Of a DNA stretch of 64,000 nt, positions 22,400-30,099 are shown piece by piece. Both the position numbers and the translations under genes were made by a program. The notes under the pieces are model-generated. The model was not told the DNA's origin and made no database searches. It worked only from the letters and a program-made list of their open reading frames with translations. The stretch is from an uncultured Clostridia bacterium (GTDB taxonomy: Bacteria; Bacillota; Clostridia; TANB77; CAG-465), in assembly GCA_944387375.1 (NCBI GenBank), contig CALXEQ010000002.1, positions 153,740 to 217,739 on the forward strand, written 5' to 3'. The stretch's first letter is position 1. Each line of letters begins with the position of its first letter.

Positions 22400-22449
22400 A
22401 ATACAATTATGTAAATTGTATTGACAATAAAACTTTACTTTAGTATAAT
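22400..22449 (+). promoter_or_regulatory. Rightward repressor promoter and operators
   Basis: TTGACA (22421-22426), 17 bases, TATAAT (22444-22449): a perfect consensus promoter for the CI-like gene. A 15-bp near-palindrome TGTATTGACAATAAA (22417-22431) overlaps the -35 and matches the operator at 22352 in 13 of 15 bases. An additional inverted repeat AATACAATT / AATTGTATT lies at 22400-22422. The repressor probably controls its own synthesis. Confidence 0.8.
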
Positions 22450-22479
22450 TGTCTTGTAAAGACATTGGAAGGTGAAATT

Positions 22480-22809
22480 ATGACTTTAGGAAATAGAATA
22501 AAATTTTTGAGAAAAAGAGCTAATATTACGCAATCTGAATTAGCTGAAAAATTAAATTTATCATTTGGCACAATTTCAAAGTATGAAAAAGATGAAATAT
22601 CTATTCCTTCAGAAACATTATTAAAAATTGCAAATATTTTTAATGTTTCTACCGACTTTTTATTAGGACGTGTAGATATAAAAAATGAATCAATAGCAAT
22701 AGCTGCATCAACAAAAGATAATATTGATCTATCTGATATCTGTGATGAAGATAAAGAAGCTATAATGCGATTTGTTGAAATGGCTAAGAATAAAAACAAA
22801 AAAAAATAA
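22480..22809 (+). CDS. CI-like phage repressor (XRE family)
   Basis: About 109 residues. The helix-turn-helix is MTLGNRIKFLRKRANITQSELAEKLNLSFGTISKYEKDEISIPSETLLKIANIFNVSTDFLLGR. A short C-terminal part (LSDICDEDKEAIMRFVEMAKNKNKK) is present, but no LexA-type peptidase domain. Lysogeny release would therefore depend on the neighbouring ImmA-like protein or on the antirepressor rather than self-cleavage. The start is the ATG at 22480, with GGAAGGTG upstream. Confidence 0.9.
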   Translation: MTLGNRIKFLRKRANITQSELAEKLNLSFGTISKYEKDEISIPSETLLKIANIFNVSTDFLLGRVDIKNESIAIAASTKDNIDLSDICDEDKEAIMRFVEMAKNKNKKK

Positions 22810-22827
22810 TTTTATGGAGGTTTATAT

Positions 22828-23226
22828 ATGAAAAATAACATTTATAAGAAATGGTACTTTTGGTTAATTTTAGTAACTTTTATATTCATTATTTTGCTAC
22901 TTATATTTATTTTAAATAATAATTCTGGTGTTGGAACTGCAGGAATTAGTAAAGATGAATTTGATGAAATTACAATAGGTAGTACTACAAATTTTGAATT
23001 AAATTCAATAATTGATCAAAAAGATGAATGGAATGACGATACAGTATATAACAGATGTGTAGAAAAAATTAGTGAATCTAGTGAGAACCATATTTATACT
23101 TATGTCTATAAATATTATGGTGAAAAAGGTGGATACGCAATTATAACACTTCAAGCAGATTATACTAATGGATACTTTTATAATGACGTAATTGTAACAA
23201 AAAAAGAAAATCATAATTTAAAATAA
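22828..23226 (+). CDS. Secreted/membrane-anchored BLIP-like protein (DUF3862-type)
   Basis: A 132-residue protein with an N-terminal membrane anchor (WYFWLILVTFIFIILLLIFIL) and an outside domain: GISKDEFDEITIGSTTNFELNSII, then YVYKYYGEKGGYAIITLQADYTNG. This resembles one repeat of beta-lactamase-inhibitor-like (SmpA/BLIP fold) proteins found on Gram-positive prophages. It is placed between CI and the ImmA-like gene, so it would be made in the lysogen. Its role, perhaps surface modification or exclusion, is not known. Confidence 0.65.
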   Translation: MKNNIYKKWYFWLILVTFIFIILLLIFILNNNSGVGTAGISKDEFDEITIGSTTNFELNSIIDQKDEWNDDTVYNRCVEKISESSENHIYTYVYKYYGEKGGYAIITLQADYTNGYFYNDVIVTKKENHNLK

Positions 23227-23246
23227 TATTTTTTACTAAAGATAAA

Positions 23247-23266
23247 GCACTACAAAATAGTAGTGC
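23247..23266 (+). terminator. Hairpin after the BLIP-like gene
   Basis: GCACTAC (23247-23253) pairs with GTAGTGC (23260-23266) around a 6-base loop. It is followed by AATTATATAT rather than a clean T run, so terminator strength is uncertain. Confidence 0.4.
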
Positions 23267-23316
23267 AATTATATATATATCAAAAAGAACATCTGTTTAT
23301 TTAAGAGGTGATAAAT

Positions 23317-23742
23317 ATGGAAACTTTAGATTTATATAAAATAGCTGAAAATGAAAAAATAACATTTTTTTATGATACTATTAAGGATGCTAATGGCGCT
23401 TATTTCAATAACTGTATCCTATTAAATAAAAAAATTATTAATACTGATTTAGAAAAAGAAGTATTAGCAGAAGAATTAGGACATCATTTTATGGGTGTTT
23501 TACCTACTCTACCATTTAGTACAGATTATTATAATAAATTATTACGATCTAAAAATGAGTATCAAGCTAAAAAGTGGTCTATAAGAAAACTTATACCATT
23601 TAACAATTTAAAAAGGTATTTAAAACTAAACATGAATAAATTTGAAATAGCTGAAGAAATTGGAATAAGTGCCTCTTTAATCGAAGATGCATTTAATATA
23701 TACAATAATGATTTAAAGGAAGTGATAAATAAGCTAAATTAA
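23317..23742 (+). CDS. ImmA/IrrE-like metallopeptidase, altered HExxH motif
   Basis: About 141 residues. The helix LEKEVLAEELGHHFMGV corresponds to the ImmA active-site helix, but the first zinc-binding His of HELGH is Glu here (E52-E53-L-G-H56). Many phage ImmA relatives share this EELGH form. ImmA proteins cleave or inactivate a partner XRE repressor; here CI lies just upstream. A C-terminal helix-turn-helix-like stretch is present (FEIAEEIGISASLIEDAFNIY). The start is the ATG at 23317 (AGAGGTGATAAAT upstream), not the GTG at 23308. Confidence 0.8.
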   Translation: METLDLYKIAENEKITFFYDTIKDANGAYFNNCILLNKKIINTDLEKEVLAEELGHHFMGVLPTLPFSTDYYNKLLRSKNEYQAKKWSIRKLIPFNNLKRYLKLNMNKFEIAEEIGISASLIEDAFNIYNNDLKEVINKLN

Positions 23743-23775
23743 GTGAATATTGTACAAAAGAAGGGATGTGATATT

Positions 23776-24810
23776 ATGGCTGGAAGTTATACAAAACGTG
23801 GTAATAGTTACAGACTAAGATTTACATACAAAGGAAAAACATATTCTAAAACAATAAAATTAAACAAAGGTCAAAAAATAGAAAGAGAATTAGATAAATT
23901 TGTTGAAGAAATAAAGGATGGTAACAATATAAGTAGTAATATAAACTTTATAATATTTGCTCAAAAGTGGTTAGACGATTATGTAAGACCTAATTTAAGA
24001 GAAAGAACAGTTCAAGGCTATAAAGATTATCTTAATTTAAGATTAATTCCTTATTTTGGCAATATGAACTTATCTGATATACAATTATATGATATTCAGA
24101 AGTTTGTCAACTCACTATCTTCTACTCTATCTTCTGAAACCATAAGAAAATATAGAAATTGCTTATCTTGTATTTTTAATTATGCTGTAAAATGGAATTT
24201 CTTAAAGTTCAATCCATGTAACGGTGTTATTGTTCCAAAAGGATTAGATACATCTGTAAAACCTGTTTTTTTAACAAAAGATGAAGTTAAACAATTATTA
24301 ATATGTTTAAACAAAGAAGAGTTAAAATATCAAATAATAGTTCGTTTAGCTCTTCAATGTGGGTTAAGAAGAAGTGAGATTTTAGCTCTTACATGGAAAG
24401 CGATAGACTTTAATAATTGTACTATTAGTATATTTCAAGCAACATCTACTATAAAAGGAATTGGCACTATTGTTTCTGGTACAAAAAACGAAAGTTCTAT
24501 AAGAACTATACATGTAAAAAAAGAAATTTTAGATTTAATAAAAAAATTACCTAAAGAAAATGAATTAATTTTTGGATATATTCATAATGATACAGTTACT
24601 AAATGGTTTAATAAATTTTTAAAAAAATATAATTTAAAACATATGCGTTTTCATGATCTAAGACATACACATGCTACACTTCTAATTGCTAATGGTATTG
24701 ATATGAAAACTGTTTCTTCAAGACTTGGACATTCAAATATAAGTACTACAATGAATATATATACTCATGTTCTATCTGAAAACGATAAAAAAGCTAGTGA
24801 AGTTATTTAA
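23776..24810 (+). CDS. int: Tyrosine recombinase, phage integrase
   Basis: A 344-residue integrase. An N-terminal arm-type DNA-binding segment (MAGSYTKRGNSYRLRFTYKG) is followed by a SAM-like core-binding domain (residues ~58-150: FAQKWLDDYVRPNLRERTVQ) and the catalytic domain. Active-site residues are R198 (QCGLRRSEI), H293 and R296 (FHDLRH), H319 (LGHSN) and Y329 (MNIYTH). It lies 140 bases from the tRNA-Arg gene it presumably uses as attB. The start is the ATG at 23776; the frame upstream to 23743 has no good ribosome binding site. Confidence 0.96.
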   Translation: MAGSYTKRGNSYRLRFTYKGKTYSKTIKLNKGQKIERELDKFVEEIKDGNNISSNINFIIFAQKWLDDYVRPNLRERTVQGYKDYLNLRLIPYFGNMNLSDIQLYDIQKFVNSLSSTLSSETIRKYRNCLSCIFNYAVKWNFLKFNPCNGVIVPKGLDTSVKPVFLTKDEVKQLLICLNKEELKYQIIVRLALQCGLRRSEILALTWKAIDFNNCTISIFQATSTIKGIGTIVSGTKNESSIRTIHVKKEILDLIKKLPKENELIFGYIHNDTVTKWFNKFLKKYNLKHMRFHDLRHTHATLLIANGIDMKTVSSRLGHSNISTTMNIYTHVLSENDKKASEVI

Positions 24811-24895
24811 TAATTGATTAAAGTCTGGACAAATTTTGGACAAATTTTAAGTAAAAATATGTAATATATAGTATTAATTAGTAATGTTTTTAAAG

Positions 24896-24935
24896 TCAAA
24901 AAAATATCAAGCTTTCTCTATAAAAAGCTTGATAT
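24896..24935 (-). terminator. tRNA-Arg terminator, within the prophage end
   Basis: On the minus strand an 11-bp perfect stem (24935-24925 with 24914-24904) is followed by seven T. It lies 15 bases after the tRNA CCA. Because integration at the tRNA 3' end replaces everything downstream, this terminator is phage-derived if the att core is within the tRNA. Confidence 0.75.
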
Positions 24936-24949
24936 CAATACATTTTCTT

Positions 24950-25026
<77 letters not shown>

Positions 25027-25053
25027 AGCCATACTAATAATTAGTACTCTAAT

Positions 25054-25082
25054 ATAATAACACATGTAATATAAAAAATCAA
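25054..25082 (-). promoter_or_regulatory. tRNA-Arg promoter
   Basis: The minus strand has TTGATT (25082-25077), 17 bases, TATTAT (25059-25054), with start expected at about 25047, 21 bases before the tRNA 5' end. Confidence 0.6.
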
Positions 25083-25100
25083 GTTTTTTTGTACTTTTTT

Positions 25101-26225
25101 TTAATTTTTACATTCTTTTGTATCTATTATAATTAAAGGAACTGTCATTTCTTCTTTAGTAAGCCCAGCATGTCTTGCTGTTATTTTTTTGTTTTCATTT
25201 TCCCATTCTAATGCCACATCTGATATTGCAAAAGCCATATAATCGCCTAAAAATTCATCTATATGAGCATTCTTATTTCCTTTTCCAAACAGATTTCTTT
25301 CTAAAATTTCTTTTTTAGTTAATAAAATAAATTTATCCTTAAAAGCTTTTTCAAACTCCAATTTAAAACTTTCAACATAGTCTTCTTTTACAAAAAAGTT
25401 AACTGCTCTAGATTCAAAACTTGGTTTACGAATTAACATTTTTTTTAGTTTTGGATATTTATTTAAATACTCTACTTTTGAATCTACAAGCCCATGATCA
25501 GCTATAATAACAATTAATGTATTTTCAAGCTTTTGTGAAAGCTCATGCACCATACTATTTAAAAATCTTATATTTTCTTTTACATATTCATGGTCTACTC
25601 CTGTAGAATGCATTATTATATCTGGTTCCTCAGAATATGCATATATAAAATTTTTCTCTCTGTTGTTAGCTATTTGTGTTATTTTCCTTAGCATCTGATT
25701 ATAACTATATACAAATTCATTAGTATCAGAATACAAAGATATATCATGAGCTTTAACTTCTCCATTAGTTACTTTTTCTATTTTATTAAAAACATTTTCA
25801 TATCCTACATATTTTCTTGCTATATTCTCACCTTTAATTTTTTTGCCAGTATCTTCATATGTATTTTTAAGTACACAAATATTAGCATCATAGTCTTTAA
25901 AATACATAGACCATCCAAGCCATCCATGTTCAATAGGTGACATTCCACTTTCAATAGTTGGAATAGCACAAGCTGTTGTAGAAGGGCATACAGATGATAT
26001 TGGACCAGATAAGTTTTTAATTAAAAACTTATCTGATTCCAAATATTCTTTTAAAGTATAATAACCCATTCCATCAAAAAGCATAAGAAGTATATTATCA
26101 TAATCTTTTTGTAGTTTTTTATCTAATACTTCCAATGTTTTATGACCATTATCATATCCATAATATTTTAAAATTGAAGAGATAACAGATAATATACTAT
26201 TATCATAATCTGGATATTTTATCAT
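25101..26225 (-). CDS. Alkaline-phosphatase-superfamily phosphodiesterase
   Basis: A 374-residue enzyme of the type I phosphodiesterase / nucleotide pyrophosphatase group. Metal and catalytic residues can be seen in order: LLMLFDGMG (metal Asp), PSTTACAIPTI (nucleophile Thr), YSEEPDIIMHSTGVDHEYV (metal Asp and His), IVIIADHGLVDS (Asp-His) and ARHAGLTKEE (last His). There is no signal peptide, so it acts in the cytoplasm on a soluble phosphate ester that cannot be named from sequence. AGGAGG precedes the ATG. It lies 9 bases after the ABC-F gene, probably in one transcript. Confidence 0.85.
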   Translation of the reverse strand: MIKYPDYDNSILSVISSILKYYGYDNGHKTLEVLDKKLQKDYDNILLMLFDGMGYYTLKEYLESDKFLIKNLSGPISSVCPSTTACAIPTIESGMSPIEHGWLGWSMYFKDYDANICVLKNTYEDTGKKIKGENIARKYVGYENVFNKIEKVTNGEVKAHDISLYSDTNEFVYSYNQMLRKITQIANNREKNFIYAYSEEPDIIMHSTGVDHEYVKENIRFLNSMVHELSQKLENTLIVIIADHGLVDSKVEYLNKYPKLKKMLIRKPSFESRAVNFFVKEDYVESFKLEFEKAFKDKFILLTKKEILERNLFGKGNKNAHIDEFLGDYMAFAISDVALEWENENKKITARHAGLTKEEMTVPLIIIDTKECKN

Positions 26226-26234
26226 TACAACCTC

Positions 26235-27845
26235 CTAATAACTTGTTTCATTTTTCATAAGTTCTTCATTTTGCTCTAAATATTCATCATATGTACATCT
26301 TTTATCTATTATACCATCATCTGTTATTTGTATTATTCTATTTGCAACGGTTTGTACAAATTGATGATCATGTGATACAAAAAGTACTTCTGCATTTGTT
26401 CTAATTAATCCTTCATTTAAAGCAGTTATACTTTCCAAATCCAAATGATTTGTTGGTTCATCTAAAAATAGTAAATTAGGTGCTTCAAGCATTGCCCTTG
26501 CAAACATACATCTTGCTTTTTCTCCACCTGAGAGAACTTTTAATTTTTTTAATGCTTCATCGCCAGAAAATAGCATTCTTCCTAAAAAGCTTCTTACCAC
26601 TGTCTCATCTGTTATACCATAATCATCTGCAATCCACTCAACTATGCTTTTATCTTCTTTAAAAAATTCATCATTATCTTGTGGTACATATGAAGGTTTA
26701 ATTGTTTGACCAAATGTAATTTTTCCTGTATCAGGCTTAATTTGCCCCATTATTACTTTAAATAATGTAGTTTTTGCAATACTGTTTGAGCCAACAAGTG
26801 CTATTTTATCTCCTTTTAAAATTTTAAATGAAATATTTTTTAATATTTGCTCTCCATCTATATTTACACTTACATCCTCAACAGATAGTATTTCTTTTCC
26901 TGACTCCCTTTCAGGCTTAAAATCTATAAAAGGATATCTTCTTGTTGATGGCTTTATTTCATCAAGTTGTATTTTTTCTAATGTTTTCTTTCTTGAAGTT
27001 GCCTGTTTAGATTTTGATGCGTTAGCACTAAATCTTCTAATAAAATCTTCTAATTCTTTTATCTTCTCTTCTTTTTTCTTGTTAGCATCTTTCATTTGCT
27101 TTAAAGCTAATTGACTTGATTCGTACCAAAAGTCATAGTTTCCAACATACAAATTAATTTTTCCATAATCTATATCTAATATATGAGTACATACTTTATT
27201 TAAGAAATATCTATCATGTGATACTACTATAACTGTGTTTTCAAAATTTATTAAAAACTCTTCTAACCAATTTATTGCAGCAATATCTAAATTATTTGTA
27301 GGCTCGTCAAGTATTAGTACATCTGGATTGCCAAATAAAGCTTGTGCAAGCAAAACTTTAACTTTTTGTGGTCCTGTTAGCTCTTTCATTAAGCATTCAT
27401 GAAGCTCTGTATCAATTCCAAGCCCTGTCAAAAGCTGTGCCGCATCAGTTTCTGCCATCCATCCATTTAATTCAGCAAACTCTGCTTCTAGTTCACCTGC
27501 TTTTATACCGTCTTCATCATTAAAATCTGGTTTTGCATATAAAGCATCCTTTTCTTTCATTATCTCATAAAGTCTTTCATTACCTCTAATAACTGTATCT
27601 AATACCTTTACATCATCATACATATAATGATCTTGCTTTAATATTCCTAATCTTTCATTTTTAGTCATATATACTTCGCCTTCACTAGGCTCTAATTCGC
27701 CAGTTAAAACTTTTAAAAATGTAGACTTACCAGCACCATTTGCTCCTATTACTCCATAACAATTTCCTGGTGTAAATTTTACATTTACATCCTCATATAA
27801 AACTCTTTTACCAAATCTTACTGTAACACCGTTTGTTCCTATCAT
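26235..27845 (-). CDS. ykpA: ABC-F family ATPase (YkpA/YbiT type)
   Basis: A 536-residue soluble protein with two ABC domains and no membrane part. Walker A motifs are GANGAGKST (about 34-42) and GSNSIAKTT (second domain), Walker B motifs LILDEPTNNLD and LLFLDEPTNHLD. The linker region ANASKSKQATSRKKTLEKI and IYVGNYDFWYESS-type sequence match the YkpA/YbiT subfamily, which act on the ribosome. Odd points: the first signature motif reads LTGPQ instead of LSGGQ, while the second is LSGGE; and the second Walker A has SIAKTT in place of GAGKST. AAAGGAG precedes the ATG. Confidence 0.92.
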   Translation of the reverse strand: MIGTNGVTVRFGKRVLYEDVNVKFTPGNCYGVIGANGAGKSTFLKVLTGELEPSEGEVYMTKNERLGILKQDHYMYDDVKVLDTVIRGNERLYEIMKEKDALYAKPDFNDEDGIKAGELEAEFAELNGWMAETDAAQLLTGLGIDTELHECLMKELTGPQKVKVLLAQALFGNPDVLILDEPTNNLDIAAINWLEEFLINFENTVIVVSHDRYFLNKVCTHILDIDYGKINLYVGNYDFWYESSQLALKQMKDANKKKEEKIKELEDFIRRFSANASKSKQATSRKKTLEKIQLDEIKPSTRRYPFIDFKPERESGKEILSVEDVSVNIDGEQILKNISFKILKGDKIALVGSNSIAKTTLFKVIMGQIKPDTGKITFGQTIKPSYVPQDNDEFFKEDKSIVEWIADDYGITDETVVRSFLGRMLFSGDEALKKLKVLSGGEKARCMFARAMLEAPNLLFLDEPTNHLDLESITALNEGLIRTNAEVLFVSHDHQFVQTVANRIIQITDDGIIDKRCTYDEYLEQNEELMKNETSY

Positions 27846-27904
27846 AATTTTCTCCTTTTCACTTTACCTATTTTACTATAAAACTACATAAAAAGCAACT
27901 AAAA

Positions 27905-27932
27905 GCAAGATCTAAATTATATTAAATCTTGC
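27905..27932 (-). terminator. Terminator after the unknown membrane protein gene
   Basis: On the minus strand GCAAGAT (27932-27926) pairs with ATCTTGC (27911-27905), followed by TTTT. It lies 10 bases after the stop at 27942. Confidence 0.6.
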
Positions 27933-27941
27933 CTTTTAATA

Positions 27942-28973
27942 TTATTTCTTTGTAACGCTATTTATTGTATCTTTAAAATTTTTATCATTCATGGCTACAA
28001 TATTTTCAGGTGTATATCCTACAAGTATATTAGGTCTTCTTTTTACTATCTCCTCCATACACTTTTCATATTGCTCTTTATTCTTTTTTCCAAAAGCAAA
28101 TGCATTAGCTAAAACATATTGCTTTTTATCCTTTGTTATAATTATTATTCTTTTATTTGTTACTATTCCATACACCCCATAATTATATGGATACATCCAC
28201 ATAATATCATCATAATTTATTATTTCAATACCATATAAGTAACTTATTAAATAATCCTTTAAAAACATCATCTTGCATCTTTCATATTCTATTTTAGAAG
28301 AATCTAATACTTGATTTAATATTTCTTGTGTCATTCCTTCTTTTTCTAATCTATCTATTTTCTTTCTATTTTTTATCATAATAAAAATACAATATATACC
28401 AATAATAATTACAATTATTCCAGATATTAAGCCAATACTATTAAATATTTGTGCACTACTATTTGGATTAACTTTTACATCTATTAAATACGGAGTAAAA
28501 TATTCATTAAAATTATCTATATTTACCTCACTATTTTCAAATATTTGGCTATACGTATTTACAGCTAATTGTTTTAAGTTAGCTGAAATGTCTTTACTCA
28601 TTCCATAAATAAAAGGAATAGTAGTATATTCATCATTATTTAGTGCATAAGTTAAAATATCATATTGAGCCTTTCCAATTTCTAATATGTATACATCTGT
28701 ACCATCAGTAGCTAAATAATAATCTTTTACAGTTTTATCTTCATTTATATTTTCTGTGTTAAGTTCATATATAGCTTTAATTTTACATTTTACATATTGA
28801 TTATCTTCTTCTACCTGACCTAACTCTATAGCATCTGGATATTCTCTATTTTCTATTATTATACTTAACGAATTTCCTAATATAGATATTAGGAAAAAAA
28901 TAACAAACCATTTTTTTATGGTTTTATTTTTATCTAGTAACCTTAAAAGTATTTTTTTATTTTCTTTTTCCAC
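27942..28973 (-). CDS. Unknown membrane protein, two membrane segments
   Basis: About 343 residues. Membrane segments are WFVIFFLISILGNSLSIII (near residue 25) and IGLISGIIVIIIGIYCIFIMI (near 185), with an outside domain between them. The cytoplasmic C-terminal part (IMWMYPYNYGVYGIVTNKRIIIITKDKKQYVLANAFAFG) looks like a PH-like or YcxB-type domain. I do not recognise the family. The start is GTG 28973, with AGGTGAAATTT upstream; an in-frame GTG at 28982 lies inside that site. Confidence 0.7.
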   Translation of the reverse strand: MEKENKKILLRLLDKNKTIKKWFVIFFLISILGNSLSIIIENREYPDAIELGQVEEDNQYVKCKIKAIYELNTENINEDKTVKDYYLATDGTDVYILEIGKAQYDILTYALNNDEYTTIPFIYGMSKDISANLKQLAVNTYSQIFENSEVNIDNFNEYFTPYLIDVKVNPNSSAQIFNSIGLISGIIVIIIGIYCIFIMIKNRKKIDRLEKEGMTQEILNQVLDSSKIEYERCKMMFLKDYLISYLYGIEIINYDDIMWMYPYNYGVYGIVTNKRIIIITKDKKQYVLANAFAFGKKNKEQYEKCMEEIVKRRPNILVGYTPENIVAMNDKNFKDTINSVTKK

Positions 28974-29078
28974 AAATTTCACCTAGAATAAATAATACAC
29001 TTATTATGGTATTTTGTCAACAAATATTTTGTATTGATTTTATTCGACATATATTGTAATATTTAATTGGTGATAATT

Positions 29079-29591
29079 ATGAAAAAAATAAATAACAAAG
29101 AAATAAAAGAAATATCTAAAGAAAAAGTAAAGCTTGCTTTTGAAGATTATAAAGCTTTTGCACTTAAAGGAAATGTTTTAGATTTAGCAATAGGCGTTGT
29201 TTTAGGTAGTGCTTTTACAAATATAGTAAACACAATAGTATCTTCTACAATCACTCCAATAATTAGTTTGCTAACTAGTAATGTAGATTTATCTACTTTA
29301 TTTATAACTTTAAAAGGAGAACATTTTGACACTCTTGAAGCAGCAAAAGAAGCTGGTGCAATAACACTAAATTATGGCTCATTAATTAATGCTATACTAA
29401 ATTTTTTAATAGTATCAGTTATTCTTTTTATACTAGTTAAAACTTTAGCAAAAGCAAATAAAAAGAAAAATAAAGAAGTAGAAATTACTACCAAAACATG
29501 TCCTTACTGTATGAGTACAATAAATATAAAAGCAACAAGATGTCCTAATTGTACAAGCATATTAGAAGAAACTTCAAAAGAAAATGAGTAA
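29079..29591 (+). CDS. mscL: MscL mechanosensitive channel with C-terminal zinc ribbon
   Basis: A 170-residue large-conductance mechanosensitive channel. TM1 is FALKGNVLDLAIGVVLGSAFTNIVNTIV and TM2 is YGSLINAILNFLIVSVILFILVKTLAK, as in the family (pore TM1 with the AIGVVLGSAF stretch). After the usual amphipathic end, a zinc ribbon follows: CPYCMSTINIKATRCPNCTS. Canonical MscL is about 130 residues and ends in a helical bundle, so the ribbon replaces or extends it. The start is ATG 29079, with GGTGATAATT upstream. Divergent from the gene at 28973, it ends at a terminator shared with hup. Confidence 0.93.
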   Translation: MKKINNKEIKEISKEKVKLAFEDYKAFALKGNVLDLAIGVVLGSAFTNIVNTIVSSTITPIISLLTSNVDLSTLFITLKGEHFDTLEAAKEAGAITLNYGSLINAILNFLIVSVILFILVKTLAKANKKKNKEVEITTKTCPYCMSTINIKATRCPNCTSILEETSKENE

Positions 29592-29640
29592 TTCAAATCA
29601 ATTATATGTTAATATTAAAAGGATTTTCTATATAATAAAA

Positions 29641-29700
29641 TCACGGGAATTTAATAAAACTATTCTTCATAATTCTATTAAATTCCCGTGATATTTTTTA
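29641..29700. terminator. Bidirectional terminator between mscL and hup
   Basis: TCACGGGAATTTAATA (29641-29656) and its perfect complement at 29676-29691 form a 16-bp stem with a 19-base loop. Right of the stem is ATTTTTT for plus-strand transcripts. On the minus strand it is followed by TTTTATTATAT. It serves both convergent genes. Confidence 0.85.
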
Positions 29701-29716
29701 ATAATTATTTTATTAA

Positions 29717-29995
29717 TTATTTTTTGTTTACTAATTCTTTTAAAGCTTTTCCAGCTTTGAATACTGGAGCTTTAGAAGCTGGTATTTTAATTTCAGCTTT
29801 AGTTTGTGGGTTTCTACCTTTTCTAGCTGCTCTTTCTCTAACTTCAAAAGTACCAAAACCAACTAATTGAACTTTCTCGCCTTTTTTTAGTGCTTCTTCA
29901 ACACTAGTTACGAAAGCATCTAGAGCAGTTTCAGCAGCTTTTTTTGTTAATTTGCTTTCTTCAGCAATTTTAGCAATTAATTCAGCTTTATTCAT
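29717..29995 (-). CDS. hup: DNA-binding protein HU
   Basis: A 92-residue HU. The family signature is complete: [57 protein letters not shown] and [20 protein letters not shown]. The DNA-binding arm is [14 protein letters not shown], with the intercalating proline in GRNP. It bends and compacts the chromosome. Its promoter, TTGACA-17-TATATT, is strong, and AGGAGG lies before the ATG, as expected for an abundant protein. A monocistronic transcript ends at the shared terminator. Confidence 0.98.
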   Translation of the reverse strand: MNKAELIAKIAEESKLTKKAAETALDAFVTSVEEALKKGEKVQLVGFGTFEVRERAARKGRNPQTKAEIKIPASKAPVFKAGKALKELVNKK

Positions 29996-30028
29996 TATAA
30001 ATCCCTCCTATTTCATATTTACACTTAG

Positions 30029-30057
30029 AATATACTACAAAACGATATTCTTGTCAA
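30029..30057 (-). promoter_or_regulatory. hup promoter
   Basis: Minus strand TTGACA (30057-30052), 17 bases, TATATT (30034-30029). Start expected near 30022, leaving a short leader to the ATG at 29995. Confidence 0.85.
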
Positions 30058-30099
30058 CAGTTTTCATCTTTTTTCTGATAAAAAAGTATTGTTTTTTAG

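Noticed and set aside
22440..22799. Minus-strand ORF opposite the CI-like repressor
   Set aside because: It has no ribosome binding site, is antisense to a clear helix-turn-helix gene and runs across the operator region.
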